Notes: generated from the sequence alone by a model not told the origin. Shown: positions 1-7,875, counted from the stretch's first letter. The stretch: 64,000 nt of DNA from Candidatus Peregrinibacteria bacterium GW2011_GWF2_39_17 (GCA_000993615.1 LBWM01000010.1:23647-87646); one strand, 5' to 3'. Made by a program: numbers and translations.

Positions 1-193
1 AAAGATGCGGATTGGCATTAGCTTTAACTGCAAAAAGTGCTTCAAAATCAGGGAAATAGCGACGAAAACTATTTAAAAATTTTCGACAATTTGAACGTAT
101 TTTAGCTTCTTCGTAAAGAAAAAAAGGAGTTGGTCGGTCACTAGCTGCAAACTCAATAGCCAATTTTGGCAAAGCAATAACATCCGGATTCAT
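1..193 (-). CDS. lysA: Diaminopimelate decarboxylase, N-terminal part (cut by window edge)
   Basis: PLP-dependent decarboxylation of meso-diaminopimelate to lysine, the last step of the DAP pathway. Reading the minus strand from the ATG at 193-191 gives about 64 codons beginning MNPDVIALPKLAIEF, then a PTPFFLYEE stretch and a FAVKANANPHL stretch. The latter matches the family's PLP-lysine motif (YAVKAN), with the Lys as the likely Schiff-base residue. The start overlaps the dapA stop (ATGA, 190-193), which fixes both the frame and operon membership. The rest of the gene lies beyond position 1. Recognition rests on the short N-terminus and on the context of four upstream lysine genes. Confidence 0.88.
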   Translation of the reverse strand, partial: MNPDVIALPKLAIEFAASDRPTPFFLYEEAKIRSNCRKFLNSFRRYFPDFEALFAVKANANPHL

Positions 194-1065
194 AATGAAT
201 ATTTTTTAAGTAATAACGACAGCTTTTGCTTATTTACTTCTGTCATTGGGCACAAAGGCAAACGAAATACTTCCTGACAATAACCCCCTAAGGCTAAAGC
301 CGTTTTAATCGGTAGTGGATTAGTTTCAATAAAAAGTGTCTCAAAAAGCTCACGTAAATTACCTTGCTCTTGTTCCGCTTCGCTCCATTGCTTATTTAAA
401 ACCATTTTTACAAATTTACTCATCCGCGCTGGAATCAAGTTAGACGCTACTGAAATAACCCCATGTCCGCCCATTTTCACTAATTCAAGTGTAAGGGCAT
501 CATCCCCGGAAAGCACGCTAAAATCACGAGGCACGCTTGATAAAACCTCTTTCATTTGAACCAAATCGCCGCTAGCCTCCTTTACGCCCACGATATAAGT
601 ATTTTTTGCCAATTCCATTAATGTGTTCGTGGACATATTTATTCCAGTACGCCCTTTAATATTATAAATAATGATCGGAAATCTCGTAGCCTCAGCAATA
701 GCCTCATAATGCAAAATTAAACCTTTTTGAGTTGGTTTATTATAATAAGGGCAAACTACCAAGGCAGCATCCGCACCCACCTCCTTAGCTATTTTTGTTT
801 GTTCAATTGCTTTAGTTGTACAATTAGAACCGGTCCCGACAATAACCGGCATCCTTCCTTTAGCTGCTTCAACAGTTAACTGCAAAACACGGTAAATTTC
901 GTTAGAAGTAAGAGTAGGGGATTCACCAGTCGTCCCAATTGGGACTAAACCATCAACCCCACCCTCAATTTGCAAATCAAGTAATTTCGAAAAAGCATTT
1001 TCATCAAAATCACCAGTAGCGGTAAATGGAGTGATTAAAGCGGTGTAAGTTCCTTGAAACATCAT
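190..1065 (-). CDS. dapA: 4-hydroxy-tetrahydrodipicolinate synthase
   Basis: Condenses aspartate semialdehyde with pyruvate, the first committed step of lysine/DAP synthesis; cytoplasmic TIM barrel. At 291 aa it has normal length. The expected residues are visible: the GTTGE motif (44-48), Tyr134 in the IIIYN strand, Arg139, and Lys162 in VGVKEASGD as the Schiff-base lysine. Fourth gene of the lysC-asd-dapB-dapA-lysA operon, 24 nt after dapB and overlapping lysA by ATGA. A second ATG follows at codon 2, so the exact start is uncertain by one codon. Confidence 0.97.
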   Translation of the reverse strand: MMFQGTYTALITPFTATGDFDENAFSKLLDLQIEGGVDGLVPIGTTGESPTLTSNEIYRVLQLTVEAAKGRMPVIVGTGSNCTTKAIEQTKIAKEVGADAALVVCPYYNKPTQKGLILHYEAIAEATRFPIIIYNIKGRTGINMSTNTLMELAKNTYIVGVKEASGDLVQMKEVLSSVPRDFSVLSGDDALTLELVKMGGHGVISVASNLIPARMSKFVKMVLNKQWSEAEQEQGNLRELFETLFIETNPLPIKTALALGGYCQEVFRLPLCPMTEVNKQKLSLLLKKYSL

Positions 1066-1089
1066 TGTAATTATTAAAAAATAAAAAAT

Positions 1090-1839
1090 CTAAATCTCAA
1101 AACCTAAAAAATCCTCCATCTTAAAAAATCCACATTTTCCCACAAGCCATTCAGCTGCTTGCACCGCACCTAAGGCATAACCATCTCGATTACGGGCCGC
1201 ATGCGTTAAAGTAATAGTGTCAGCTTCGGAATCAAGTCCAATTGTGTGTGAAAAATTTACAGCTCCACCCCTAGTCGAAGAAAAATGAATTTCATAAGGC
1301 TCAATTTTACGATCAAGCCGATTATCCACTACCTTAGTTTTTCGCTCAATATTTTGAAGTAAAATTTCCTCAAGGATTTTAGCGGTACCAGAAGGGGAGT
1401 CCGCTTTTTGCGCGTGGTGCAATTCAGTACCCCAAATATCATATTCATTATATTTATTAATTAATTTAGCCGCTTTCTTCACAATTTCAAAATAAAGATT
1501 GACTCCAATTGAAAAATTAGAAGACCACAAAAAACCAATATTTGCCCTCGCAACCGACCTTTCAATCTCCCCCAAATGAGTATACCAACCAGTTGTCCCT
1601 ACTAAAAGATTGGGAGCATTTTTCAAACTCAAAAAATAACGCAAATTATCTAAAACAACACCCGGATGTGAAAAATCAAAAGCAACATTCACTCCCAAAA
1701 GAGCCTCTGGGGTAATCTTACTATCAGTAGCTGACGAATGTTTAGGGTCAATAATCGTTAATACCTCATGGCCCCTTCTTTGAGCAAATTGATGAATGAG
1801 TTGGCCCATTTGGCCATATCCGATTAAGGCAATTTTCAT
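1090..1839 (-). CDS. dapB: 4-hydroxy-tetrahydrodipicolinate reductase
   Basis: NAD(P)H-dependent reduction of the DapA product to tetrahydrodipicolinate. The protein has 249 aa, near the usual 240-270. The N-terminal Rossmann motif IGYGQMGQ (6-13), the VGTTG segment (80-84), and the catalytic/substrate block ELHHAQKADSPSGTA (139-153, with His141/His142 and Lys145) are all present. It lies 25 nt after asd and 24 nt before dapA in the same direction, so it is probably translated from the same message. Confidence 0.97.
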   Translation of the reverse strand: MKIALIGYGQMGQLIHQFAQRRGHEVLTIIDPKHSSATDSKITPEALLGVNVAFDFSHPGVVLDNLRYFLSLKNAPNLLVGTTGWYTHLGEIERSVARANIGFLWSSNFSIGVNLYFEIVKKAAKLINKYNEYDIWGTELHHAQKADSPSGTAKILEEILLQNIERKTKVVDNRLDRKIEPYEIHFSSTRGGAVNFSHTIGLDSEADTITLTHAARNRDGYALGAVQAAEWLVGKCGFFKMEDFLGFEI

Positions 1840-1864
1840 ATAAATAAATTTAAATTAGGAAATC

Positions 1865-2932
1865 CTATAAATAATTTTTAGCGTGTAATAATTCAGCGGT
1901 CAAAATGGCCCCACCCGCAGCCCCCCGAATTGTATTATGGGAGAGAGCGCTAAAGCGATAATCCAAAAGTGGACATTTGCGTAATCTACCCAGGGTAATG
2001 CTCATCCCTTGGCCATTATCACGATCCAATTTAGTCTGAGGACGATCTGGTCCGGTGCAATAAATTAAACAGGGATCTGGCGCACTAGGTAAACGTAAAG
2101 CTTGAGGTTCCGGCTTCCAGTTTTGCCAAGCCTCTAACACCTGTTCGATTGAAGGTTTGTTTTTAAATTTAACGGAAACAACTGCCAAATGACCATCTTC
2201 CGTAGCTACACGATTGCAATGAGCCGCGATAACTAAACCACTTTCCTCAATTCGACCGTTGCACAATTTTCCTAAAATTTTTCTTGGCTCACATTCGGAT
2301 TTTTCTTCTTCACCAGGCAAAGGGATAACATTATCTTTAATTTCTGGAGCATTAGCCAAAAGTCGACCTGAGCCCGAAATAGCCTGCATGGTTGTCACAA
2401 ATAAAGATTCCGGCTCAAATTTAAGCAAAGGCGCCAGTGCCGGTAAATAACTTTGCAAACTACAATTTGGTTTAGTGACAATAAACCCCTTACCCCAGCC
2501 CCTATTTTTACGTTGCTCACTAATTAAATCCAAATGGTCTGGGTTTATTTCCGGAATAATCATGGGCACATCAGGTGTCCAGCGGTGAGCCGAATTATTT
2601 GATACCACTGGAATTCCGGCCGCGGCATATTGATCTTCCAATTCAAAAATAGCTGAAGCATCCAAATCAATAGCCGAAAACACAAAATCAACCAAAGGCG
2701 TAATAGCAGCAATATCAATAACATCATAAACCGACAAATCAGCCAAAGAAGAAGGAATTGGGGCAGTTAAACGCCATCGGCCTTCAACTGCCTCCCGATA
2801 AGATTTCCCAGCTGACCGAGAAGAAGCCGCCAAAATCTTCACCTTAAACCAAGGATGATTTTCAAGCAAAGTAATTAATCTTTGCCCTACCATGCCAGTT
2901 GCCCCTAAAATCCCAACAGAAAGTGGTTTCAT
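1865..2932 (-). CDS. asd: Aspartate-semialdehyde dehydrogenase, archaeal/fungal-type
   Basis: Reduces aspartyl phosphate to aspartate semialdehyde, the branch-point precursor of lysine, threonine and methionine. 355 aa. N-terminal Rossmann GATGMVGQ (10-17); nucleophile Cys157 in the KPNCSLQ context; downstream His in an HCNRVATEDGH segment. The spacing, the SNNSAHRWTPDVP segment (111-123) and the GEEEKSE stretch resemble the archaeal/fungal subclass rather than the E. coli type (from memory of the family). Second gene of the operon, 11 nt after lysC. No pathway step is duplicated here, so this is presumably the only asd. Confidence 0.94.
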   Translation of the reverse strand: MKPLSVGILGATGMVGQRLITLLENHPWFKVKILAASSRSAGKSYREAVEGRWRLTAPIPSSLADLSVYDVIDIAAITPLVDFVFSAIDLDASAIFELEDQYAAAGIPVVSNNSAHRWTPDVPMIIPEINPDHLDLISEQRKNRGWGKGFIVTKPNCSLQSYLPALAPLLKFEPESLFVTTMQAISGSGRLLANAPEIKDNVIPLPGEEEKSECEPRKILGKLCNGRIEESGLVIAAHCNRVATEDGHLAVVSVKFKNKPSIEQVLEAWQNWKPEPQALRLPSAPDPCLIYCTGPDRPQTKLDRDNGQGMSITLGRLRKCPLLDYRFSALSHNTIRGAAGGAILTAELLHAKNYL

Positions 2933-2943
2933 AATTCCTAAAA

Positions 2944-4329
2944 TTAAAAATTAATAAAATCCTGATGCAAAACTTGAATCGCCTTTTCTGCTTTTTCTGC
3001 ATGCAAAACAAGGCTCAAATTAATCAAAGCATTACCCATGGAAATCATATTAATACTAATCTTATTCTTTGCTAAAACTCTTAAAATTTCGCCACAAACA
3101 GCAGGTGATTTTCTAAGCTCAACCCCAACAATACTTAAAATAGCCTGATCATTTTGAACATCAACCTCACCCAATTTTTTAAGATTCCTAAGTAATGATT
3201 TAAGTCGAATTAAAGGCTCATCTACACTTAGAGAAACGCTCACTTCCGAAGTTGCAATAAGATCAATACTAATTTTGTGTTCTGCAAATAAATTACTCAA
3301 TTTCGCCATAAAACCATAAGCCATGAGCATTTTGGGGGTGGTAATTCGGATAATAGTAATGCCTTTTTTGTAAGCAATGGATTTAAAAACCAATTTTGAA
3401 TAATACGAATCACTACTAATTAAAGTTCCATAAGCTGTATGATTAAAAGTATTTTTCATCCTAATTGGAATATTGGCCAACGAAGCCGGCGCCACACTAA
3501 AAGGATGCAAAACTTTTGCTCCGAATCTAGCCAATTCCGCCATTTCGTCAAAGGAAATTCGAGACAAAATTTTTGCCTTGGGAACAATGGAAGGATGGGC
3601 CGTTAAAATACCATCCACATCAGTCCAATTTTCAATTTCGTGAGCCCTAATTGCCACCCCAACCAAAGAAGCACAAAAATCAGAATAACCACGCCCCACA
3701 CTGTTTAAAATTCCATTAGTAATAGCCCCAAAAAATCCAGGCAAAATTGGCACAAATCCTTGCGGGACTTTTGCCAAACGTATCGAAAAAGCTTTCTCGA
3801 TTTTGGTCCAATAACTAGGCGACTCGATCGAAATTCGTTTAGAAATGATTTTTTCGAGATTAAGATAAATAGCCGGACAAGCATTCTTTATAAGTAAATT
3901 ACTTAATATTCGCGCACTTATGTTTTCCCCTATGGCCAAAACCGCGTCCTGCATCCTAGTTGATAATTCTCCTGTTAAAAAAATGGTCTTTAAAATTTTT
4001 CGCAAAGTTTCAAGCTCCTGATTTAAAAAACTAATTTGCTGATTTCGCATTAATTTTTCCAGAAATAAATCAGCTATCAGCTCCAAATGTTTATGCTCAA
4101 TCTCTTTTATTAAGCCTTGAGCTCGGGCTAATTTACCTTCCTGCGCCTTTTGCGTTGATTCCAATAATAAACTAGTTATTCCAGACATAGCCGAAACAAC
4201 CACTACCGGAAATTGTCCAATGGCTACTGCTTTTTGGATAGCAGGCACCACCCCATCCCGTATACTTGCTGCTGATCCCATTGATGTTCCTCCAAATTTC
4301 ATTACTTTCTGAAATACATCTCGGCTCAT
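2944..4329 (-). CDS. lysC: Aspartate kinase (monofunctional, with ACT repeats)
   Basis: Phosphorylates aspartate, the entry step of the aspartate family. 461 aa. The kinase N-terminus carries KFGGTSMGSA (11-20), and a mid-region GRGYSDFCASLVG motif binds aspartate and ATP. The C-terminal third has two ACT-like units (VSLSVDE and ILSIVGVELRKSPAVCGEILRVLAKNKI), the usual site of lysine or threonine feedback. First gene of the operon. It is preceded by a roughly 135-nt leader with a Lys-codon peptide and an overlapping terminator/antiterminator, so expression is probably attenuated by charged tRNA-Lys. No homoserine dehydrogenase domain is fused. Confidence 0.95.
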   Translation of the reverse strand: MSRDVFQKVMKFGGTSMGSAASIRDGVVPAIQKAVAIGQFPVVVVSAMSGITSLLLESTQKAQEGKLARAQGLIKEIEHKHLELIADLFLEKLMRNQQISFLNQELETLRKILKTIFLTGELSTRMQDAVLAIGENISARILSNLLIKNACPAIYLNLEKIISKRISIESPSYWTKIEKAFSIRLAKVPQGFVPILPGFFGAITNGILNSVGRGYSDFCASLVGVAIRAHEIENWTDVDGILTAHPSIVPKAKILSRISFDEMAELARFGAKVLHPFSVAPASLANIPIRMKNTFNHTAYGTLISSDSYYSKLVFKSIAYKKGITIIRITTPKMLMAYGFMAKLSNLFAEHKISIDLIATSEVSVSLSVDEPLIRLKSLLRNLKKLGEVDVQNDQAILSIVGVELRKSPAVCGEILRVLAKNKISINMISMGNALINLSLVLHAEKAEKAIQVLHQDFINF

Positions 4330-4355
4330 AAACTTAATTTAATAAAATAAAAAAA

Positions 4356-4372
4356 TGCCCCTATTCGAGGCA
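4356..4372 (-). terminator. Intrinsic terminator in the lysC leader (strands B:C)
   Basis: In the RNA (minus strand) UGCCUC (4372-4367) pairs with GGGGCA (4361-4356). The stem is six base pairs including one G-U, with loop GAAUA. It is followed at once by seven U (4355-4349) and then A-UUUU-A-UU. It sits about 20 nt before the lysC ATG, so termination here would silence the operon. Its 5' arm is the same sequence that forms the 3' arm of the alternative hairpin at 4366-4412. It could also serve as the terminator for glyA read-through. Confidence 0.75.
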
Positions 4373-4412
4373 AAATATTTACTGGAATTGAACACCAGAA
4401 ACTATTGCCTCG
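4366..4412 (-). promoter_or_regulatory. Antiterminator hairpin (strands A:B) of the lysC attenuator
   Basis: RNA strand A, CGAGGCAA (4412-4405), pairs perfectly over eight bases with strand B, UUGCCUCG (4373-4366). Nested inside is CUGG (4398-4395) with CCAG (4385-4382). Forming A:B uses up the 5' arm of the terminator, so the two structures exclude each other. Strand A covers the last three sense codons of the leader peptide, ending at its stop codon. A ribosome terminating there would hide A and allow termination; one stalled on the upstream Lys codons would leave A free. The structures are seen in the sequence; the mechanism is inferred by analogy with trp/his attenuation. Confidence 0.72.
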
Positions 4413-4464
4413 TTGGAGCAATCTTCTTCTTAGCGCCAAAAATTACAGCTAAAATAATGTTCAT
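4402..4464 (-). CDS. Lysine leader peptide (20 aa) of the lysC operon
   Basis: Reading from the ATG at 4464-4462 gives MNIILAVIFGAKKKIAPTRQ and a TAG stop (4404-4402). Three consecutive AAG lysine codons occupy 4431-4423. The reading frame ends exactly at the 5' arm of the antiterminator hairpin, as expected for a ribosome-sensed attenuator. The -10 box of the preceding promoter ends 7 nt before the ATG, so the transcript may be leaderless. An in-frame ATG inside that -10 box (4476-4474) would only be used on read-through transcripts. The product itself probably has no function beyond its translation. Confidence 0.72.
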   Translation of the reverse strand: MNIILAVIFGAKKKIAPTRQ

Positions 4465-4471
4465 TAGCCCT

Positions 4472-4501
4472 ATCATAACCAGCTCAACTCATAGGAGTCA
4501 A
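4472..4501 (-). promoter_or_regulatory. Promoter of the lysine leader/operon
   Basis: On the minus strand, TTGACT (4501-4496) and TATGAT (4477-4472) are separated by 18 nt, close to the sigma-70 consensus. The predicted start is about 4465, immediately at or before the leader-peptide ATG at 4464. It lies downstream of the glyA stop, so the lysine genes can be transcribed independently of glyA. Confidence 0.6.
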
Positions 4502-4551
4502 GCAAAATCCTCTAAATTTCTCCTAATCCAATTCCCAATAAAAAAATAGAT

Positions 4552-5835
4552 CTAAATAATTCCAGGGACAGGAAATTGAACACAAAAAGCTTCAATTTGA
4601 CTGCGTAAATCAGACAAAGCTTTTTCATCATCGTGAATTTTAAGCGCCTCAACAATCCAATTACCAATTTTTACCATATCATCTTCCTTCATCCCACGAG
4701 TAGTAGCGGCCGGTGTCCCCAAGCGAATACCACTCGGCCTAAGCGGGGGATTTGGATCATCCGGGATAACCTGTTTATTAGTTGTAATTCCAGCTAAATC
4801 CAAAACATGCTCAGCCTTTTTCCCGTCAATTCCAAAACTTTGCACTGTATCCATTACCATCATGTGATTATCCGTTCCGTTTGTTACTAACTTAATACCT
4901 CCTTTCATTAAAATTTCCGCCAAAATCTTAGAATTTTTTAAAATCTGGGCTGCATAAATCTTAAATTCAGGCTGTAGAGCCTTACCTAGAGTTACAGCAA
5001 TTGCCGCAATACAATGCATGTGAGGCCCCCCCTGCAACCCCGGAAAAACCGACTTATCGATAATTTCTGCAAATTCCTTTTTGCACAAAATCATCCCCCC
5101 CCTGGGCCCACGTAAAGTTTTGTGAGTAGTAGTGGTCACTATATCAAATCCGTAATCAAAAGGATTACGCATTGCTTCGCCAGCAATTAATCCACCAATA
5201 TGGGAAACATCCGCCATGGTGATAGCTCCAACCTCATCCGCTACTCTTTTAAAATCTTTATAATCATAATCCCTAGGATAAGAAGTATACCCGCATAGCA
5301 CAATTTTTGGTTTGGTCTCCTTGGCAACAGCCATTAATTCATCAAAATCAATTCTCCCATTTTCTTCAGGATGAGTTTTATAGCGCACAAAATTAAAAAT
5401 TTTACCCATGTGCGAGACCGGATGTCCATGAGTTAAATGTCCACCATGAGAAAGATCCATGCCCAAAACCGTATCCCCAGGCTTCAAAAAAGCCAAGTAA
5501 ACCGCCTGATTCATCGGTGAACCAGAAAGAGGCTGAACATTGACATGATCCGCACGGAAAACTTGCTTCGCTCGTTCGATTGCCAATAATTCCACTTTAT
5601 CAGTAAATTCTTGCCCCCCATAATATCGCCTTCCCGGATAACCTTCCGCATACTTATTTGTTAAAATTGAACCATTTGCCGCCAAAACTTCAGGATAAGT
5701 GTAATTTTCAGAAGGAATTAATTCAACTCCAACTGATTCACGCAATTCTTCGCCAGCAATAGCGGCAAAAACTTCCGGGTCATTTTGTTCAAGCTCAGAA
5801 CAATTGTGCCTCGCATTAGAAACAGGGTTTGTCAT
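4552..5835 (-). CDS. glyA: Serine hydroxymethyltransferase
   Basis: PLP enzyme interconverting serine and glycine while charging tetrahydrofolate with a one-carbon unit; cytosolic. 427 aa, standard length. The PLP lysine is Lys239 in TTTTHKTLRGPRGG. Also present are the N-terminal ELIPSENYTYPEV substrate region (38-50), the YYGGQ motif (71-75), and the DVSHIGGL strand (209-216). The gene follows the 5-formyl-THF cyclo-ligase gene by 55 nt. The pairing makes sense because SHMT generates 5-formyl-THF as a side product that the ligase recycles. It also supplies one-carbon units to the purine genes elsewhere in the window. Confidence 0.97.
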   Translation of the reverse strand: MTNPVSNARHNCSELEQNDPEVFAAIAGEELRESVGVELIPSENYTYPEVLAANGSILTNKYAEGYPGRRYYGGQEFTDKVELLAIERAKQVFRADHVNVQPLSGSPMNQAVYLAFLKPGDTVLGMDLSHGGHLTHGHPVSHMGKIFNFVRYKTHPEENGRIDFDELMAVAKETKPKIVLCGYTSYPRDYDYKDFKRVADEVGAITMADVSHIGGLIAGEAMRNPFDYGFDIVTTTTHKTLRGPRGGMILCKKEFAEIIDKSVFPGLQGGPHMHCIAAIAVTLGKALQPEFKIYAAQILKNSKILAEILMKGGIKLVTNGTDNHMMVMDTVQSFGIDGKKAEHVLDLAGITTNKQVIPDDPNPPLRPSGIRLGTPAATTRGMKEDDMVKIGNWIVEALKIHDDEKALSDLRSQIEAFCVQFPVPGII

Positions 5836-5890
5836 GACTAGAGGGTTAAAAAAATATTAATTAGGCATGGAGAAATGTTTATTATGCACT

Positions 5891-6484
5891 CTAAACCAAA
5901 ACTCTACGAGAAGAAACAATAGCAGGATTACAAATTAAAATTCTTTGTTCCGTAACAATTTCATTCACCAACTCATCATGACTCTCATAAGGAATTTTTA
6001 GAATAATTTGCGATTCGTAAGCTAACCCCACTCGGAACGAAGACAATTTTTTAAGCAAGCGATCGTAATATCCTTTGCCATAACCTAAACGATGCCCGAA
6101 TTGATCAAAAGCAACACCAGGAACAATTACTAAATCAATTTCCAAGGGATTACAAGTAACTCGATCTGCCTGATTTACTTCCAGTAGCCCAAAACGACCA
6201 GGCTTCAATAAATCCCAAGAAGGCAGATAAAAAAGACCTAAGTACTTAGAGGCAGGATCAATGACTGGTACGACAATTTTTTTTGTACTTGAATACTTTT
6301 TAATAAGCTCATGCGTGCCTACTTCCTCGTCATTAGAAACATAAAAAAGAATAGTTTTTGCATTTTTAAAAATCAACAAAGATTCTAAGCGCTGCTGAAT
6401 TAATTGATCGTTTCGACAACGCTTTTGATAATCAAGAGAACGCCTTTTTTCCTGCATTAATCTTCGTAATTGAGATTTTTCCAT
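5891..6484 (-). CDS. 5-formyltetrahydrofolate cyclo-ligase family protein
   Basis: ATP-dependent conversion of 5-formyl-THF to 5,10-methenyl-THF. 197 aa, typical length. Visible features are the basic N-terminus KSQLRRLMQEKRRSL (3-17), and the C-terminal signature VPGVAFDQFGHRLGYGKGYYDRLL, whose GxGxGYYDR element binds the formyl-folate/ATP. It is the first gene of the minus-strand pair with glyA and diverges from the htrA-like gene, with 44 nt between the two starts. Confidence 0.93.
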   Translation of the reverse strand: MEKSQLRRLMQEKRRSLDYQKRCRNDQLIQQRLESLLIFKNAKTILFYVSNDEEVGTHELIKKYSSTKKIVVPVIDPASKYLGLFYLPSWDLLKPGRFGLLEVNQADRVTCNPLEIDLVIVPGVAFDQFGHRLGYGKGYYDRLLKKLSSFRVGLAYESQIILKIPYESHDELVNEIVTEQRILICNPAIVSSRRVLV

Positions 6485-6494
6485 AGCACGATCA

Positions 6495-6523
6495 TTGAAT
6501 CACTTCCTAATTTAGATTACAAT
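6495..6523 (+). promoter_or_regulatory. Promoter of the htrA-like gene
   Basis: TTGAAT (6495-6500), a 17-nt spacer and TACAAT (6518-6523). The expected start near 6530 almost coincides with the first ATG (6529). Translation is therefore either leaderless from 6529 or begins at the ATG at 6550 with a 20-nt leader. Confidence 0.55.
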
Positions 6524-6528
6524 TCCGA

Positions 6529-7674
6529 ATGGGTAGATATGCCTTTTTTATGAAAATTTTTTTTATTTTCAGCACCCTAGTGGGTTTATTTTTTGTCAGC
6601 TTCCTTGGAGGAATAAGCGGTGCTCTGTTTGCGAACAAACAATTAATTCCTCAAAATAGTCTTAATTCAACCATAACCACCAATCAAACAAACTGGGTGG
6701 CAGTTCAAAAAACCGCTATTCCGGCAGTAATCAGCATCGTAAAATATTCAGACCAAAAAAATAAGCATAAAACCGGCGGCGGAACGGGATTTATCATTGA
6801 CCCTACCGGAATTGCCATAACTAACAAACATGTGGTCACTAATGCGGCAGCTTTTTATGTCGCAGTTGACAACCTAGGATCACAATACAATCTTGAAATT
6901 AAAGCCACTGATCCACTGAGTGATCTTGCGATCATTAAGCTATGGCCATTTGACTTAGAGGAAAACATAAATTCTAGCGTTGTCAATCTACCTTATTTAA
7001 CCCTTGGTGATTCTAGTAAAATCGAGGTTGGGATGCCAGTTTTAGCCATTGGAAATGCCTTATCCGAATACGAGAACACGGTCACAGCCGGAATTATCAG
7101 TGCCAATGGCCGCAAATTAATCGCCTCAGATCAGAGTGGGGGAGTAATTGAACAACTTTACGGCCTTTTCCAAACAGATGCCGCAATTAATCCAGGTGGT
7201 AGTGGAGGCCCCCTTTTAAATGAGCAAGGTGAAGTAATTGGAATTAACACCGCTATTGATACTGAAGCCCAGGGGATTGGCTTTGCCATCCCTATTAATG
7301 ATCTGAAGCCAGCCATCGAAACCTGGAAAAAATACGGACAAATTATTCGTCCAATGCTAGGAGTTCGTTATATTATTTTAAACAAAGAAAAAGCCCAAGA
7401 GTTAAATCTTAAAGAAAATCATGGGGCATTGATTAGTGGTGAAACAGAAGGGGAACAAGCTGCCATTACCAAAGGAAGCCCAGCGGAAAAAGCCGGCTTG
7501 CAAATCGGCGACCTTATTCTGGAAATTGATAATAAGCCAATTAACGAAGATCATACAATTCAGGATGCCATTGCCTGGAAAGAAGTGGGGGACAACGTAA
7601 TTCTAAAAATAACCAGAGGTAATAAAATCTTTGAAATTTCAGTTGAATTGACGAAAATGGATATTTCAGAGTAA
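6529..7674 (+). CDS. HtrA/DegP-like membrane-anchored serine protease with PDZ domain
   Basis: Envelope quality-control protease. 381 aa from the first ATG. An N-terminal hydrophobic segment (about 10-33) serves as membrane anchor, placing the protease outside the membrane. The trypsin-like domain shows the full triad: His101 (TNKHVVT), Asp132 (DPLSDLAII) and Ser225 (NPGGSGGPL). One PDZ domain follows (about 270-375). The upstream promoter makes the ATG at 6550 (codon 8, MKIFFIFS) a credible alternative start, giving 374 aa. Monocistronic, followed by a tRNA cluster. Which Deg paralogue it equals cannot be told from the sequence. Confidence 0.92.
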   Translation: MGRYAFFMKIFFIFSTLVGLFFVSFLGGISGALFANKQLIPQNSLNSTITTNQTNWVAVQKTAIPAVISIVKYSDQKNKHKTGGGTGFIIDPTGIAITNKHVVTNAAAFYVAVDNLGSQYNLEIKATDPLSDLAIIKLWPFDLEENINSSVVNLPYLTLGDSSKIEVGMPVLAIGNALSEYENTVTAGIISANGRKLIASDQSGGVIEQLYGLFQTDAAINPGGSGGPLLNEQGEVIGINTAIDTEAQGIGFAIPINDLKPAIETWKKYGQIIRPMLGVRYIILNKEKAQELNLKENHGALISGETEGEQAAITKGSPAEKAGLQIGDLILEIDNKPINEDHTIQDAIAWKEVGDNVILKITRGNKIFEISVELTKMDISE

Positions 7675-7696
7675 AATCTGTCAAGTTGTTTCCTTC

Positions 7697-7787
7697 GCCC
7701 AGGTGGTGAAACTGGTAGACACGCTAGCTTGAGGGGCTAGTGGCCACTTTTTCGGCCATGGAGGTTCAAGTCCTCTCCTGGGCACCA
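7697..7787 (+). tRNA. tRNA-Leu (GAG)
   Basis: Acceptor arms GCCCAGG (7697-7703) and CCTGGGC (7777-7783) pair fully. The anticodon stem CTAGC/GCTAG closes a loop with GAG at 34-36. A long variable arm typical of tRNA-Leu (GGCC...GGCC hairpin) is present. The CCA end is encoded (7785-7787). First of three tandem tRNAs. Confidence 0.97.
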
Positions 7788-7796
7788 TTACAATAA

Positions 7797-7873
7797 GCGC
7801 GCGTAGCTCAGTTGGTTAGAGCGTCTGGTTTACACCCAGAAGGTCCCTGGTTCGAATCCAGGCGCGCGCACCA
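7797..7873 (+). tRNA. tRNA-Val (TAC)
   Basis: Acceptor GCGCGCG (7797-7803) pairs with CGCGCGC (7863-7869). Anticodon stem TCTGG/CCCAGA-type, loop TTTACAC with anticodon TAC. T-loop GTTCGAATC; encoded CCA. It lies 9 nt after tRNA-Leu, so the three tRNAs are probably co-transcribed. Confidence 0.97.
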
Positions 7874-7875
7874 AA

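Noticed and set aside
4382..4412. tRNA or tRNA-like element on the minus strand (CUGG-GUUCAAUU-CCAG resembles a T-arm)
   Set aside because: No acceptor stem pairs around it and no D or anticodon arm in place. The arm is the inner part of the antiterminator hairpin.
4355..4549. 64-codon plus-strand frame between lysC and glyA
   Set aside because: It runs antisense through the leader peptide, hairpins and promoter of lysC, has no family features and no ribosome binding site.
4330..4551. Lysine (L-box) riboswitch upstream of lysC
   Set aside because: The leader is about 135 nt from the predicted promoter and lacks the conserved L-box core elements I know. A Lys-codon peptide with overlapping hairpins explains it better.
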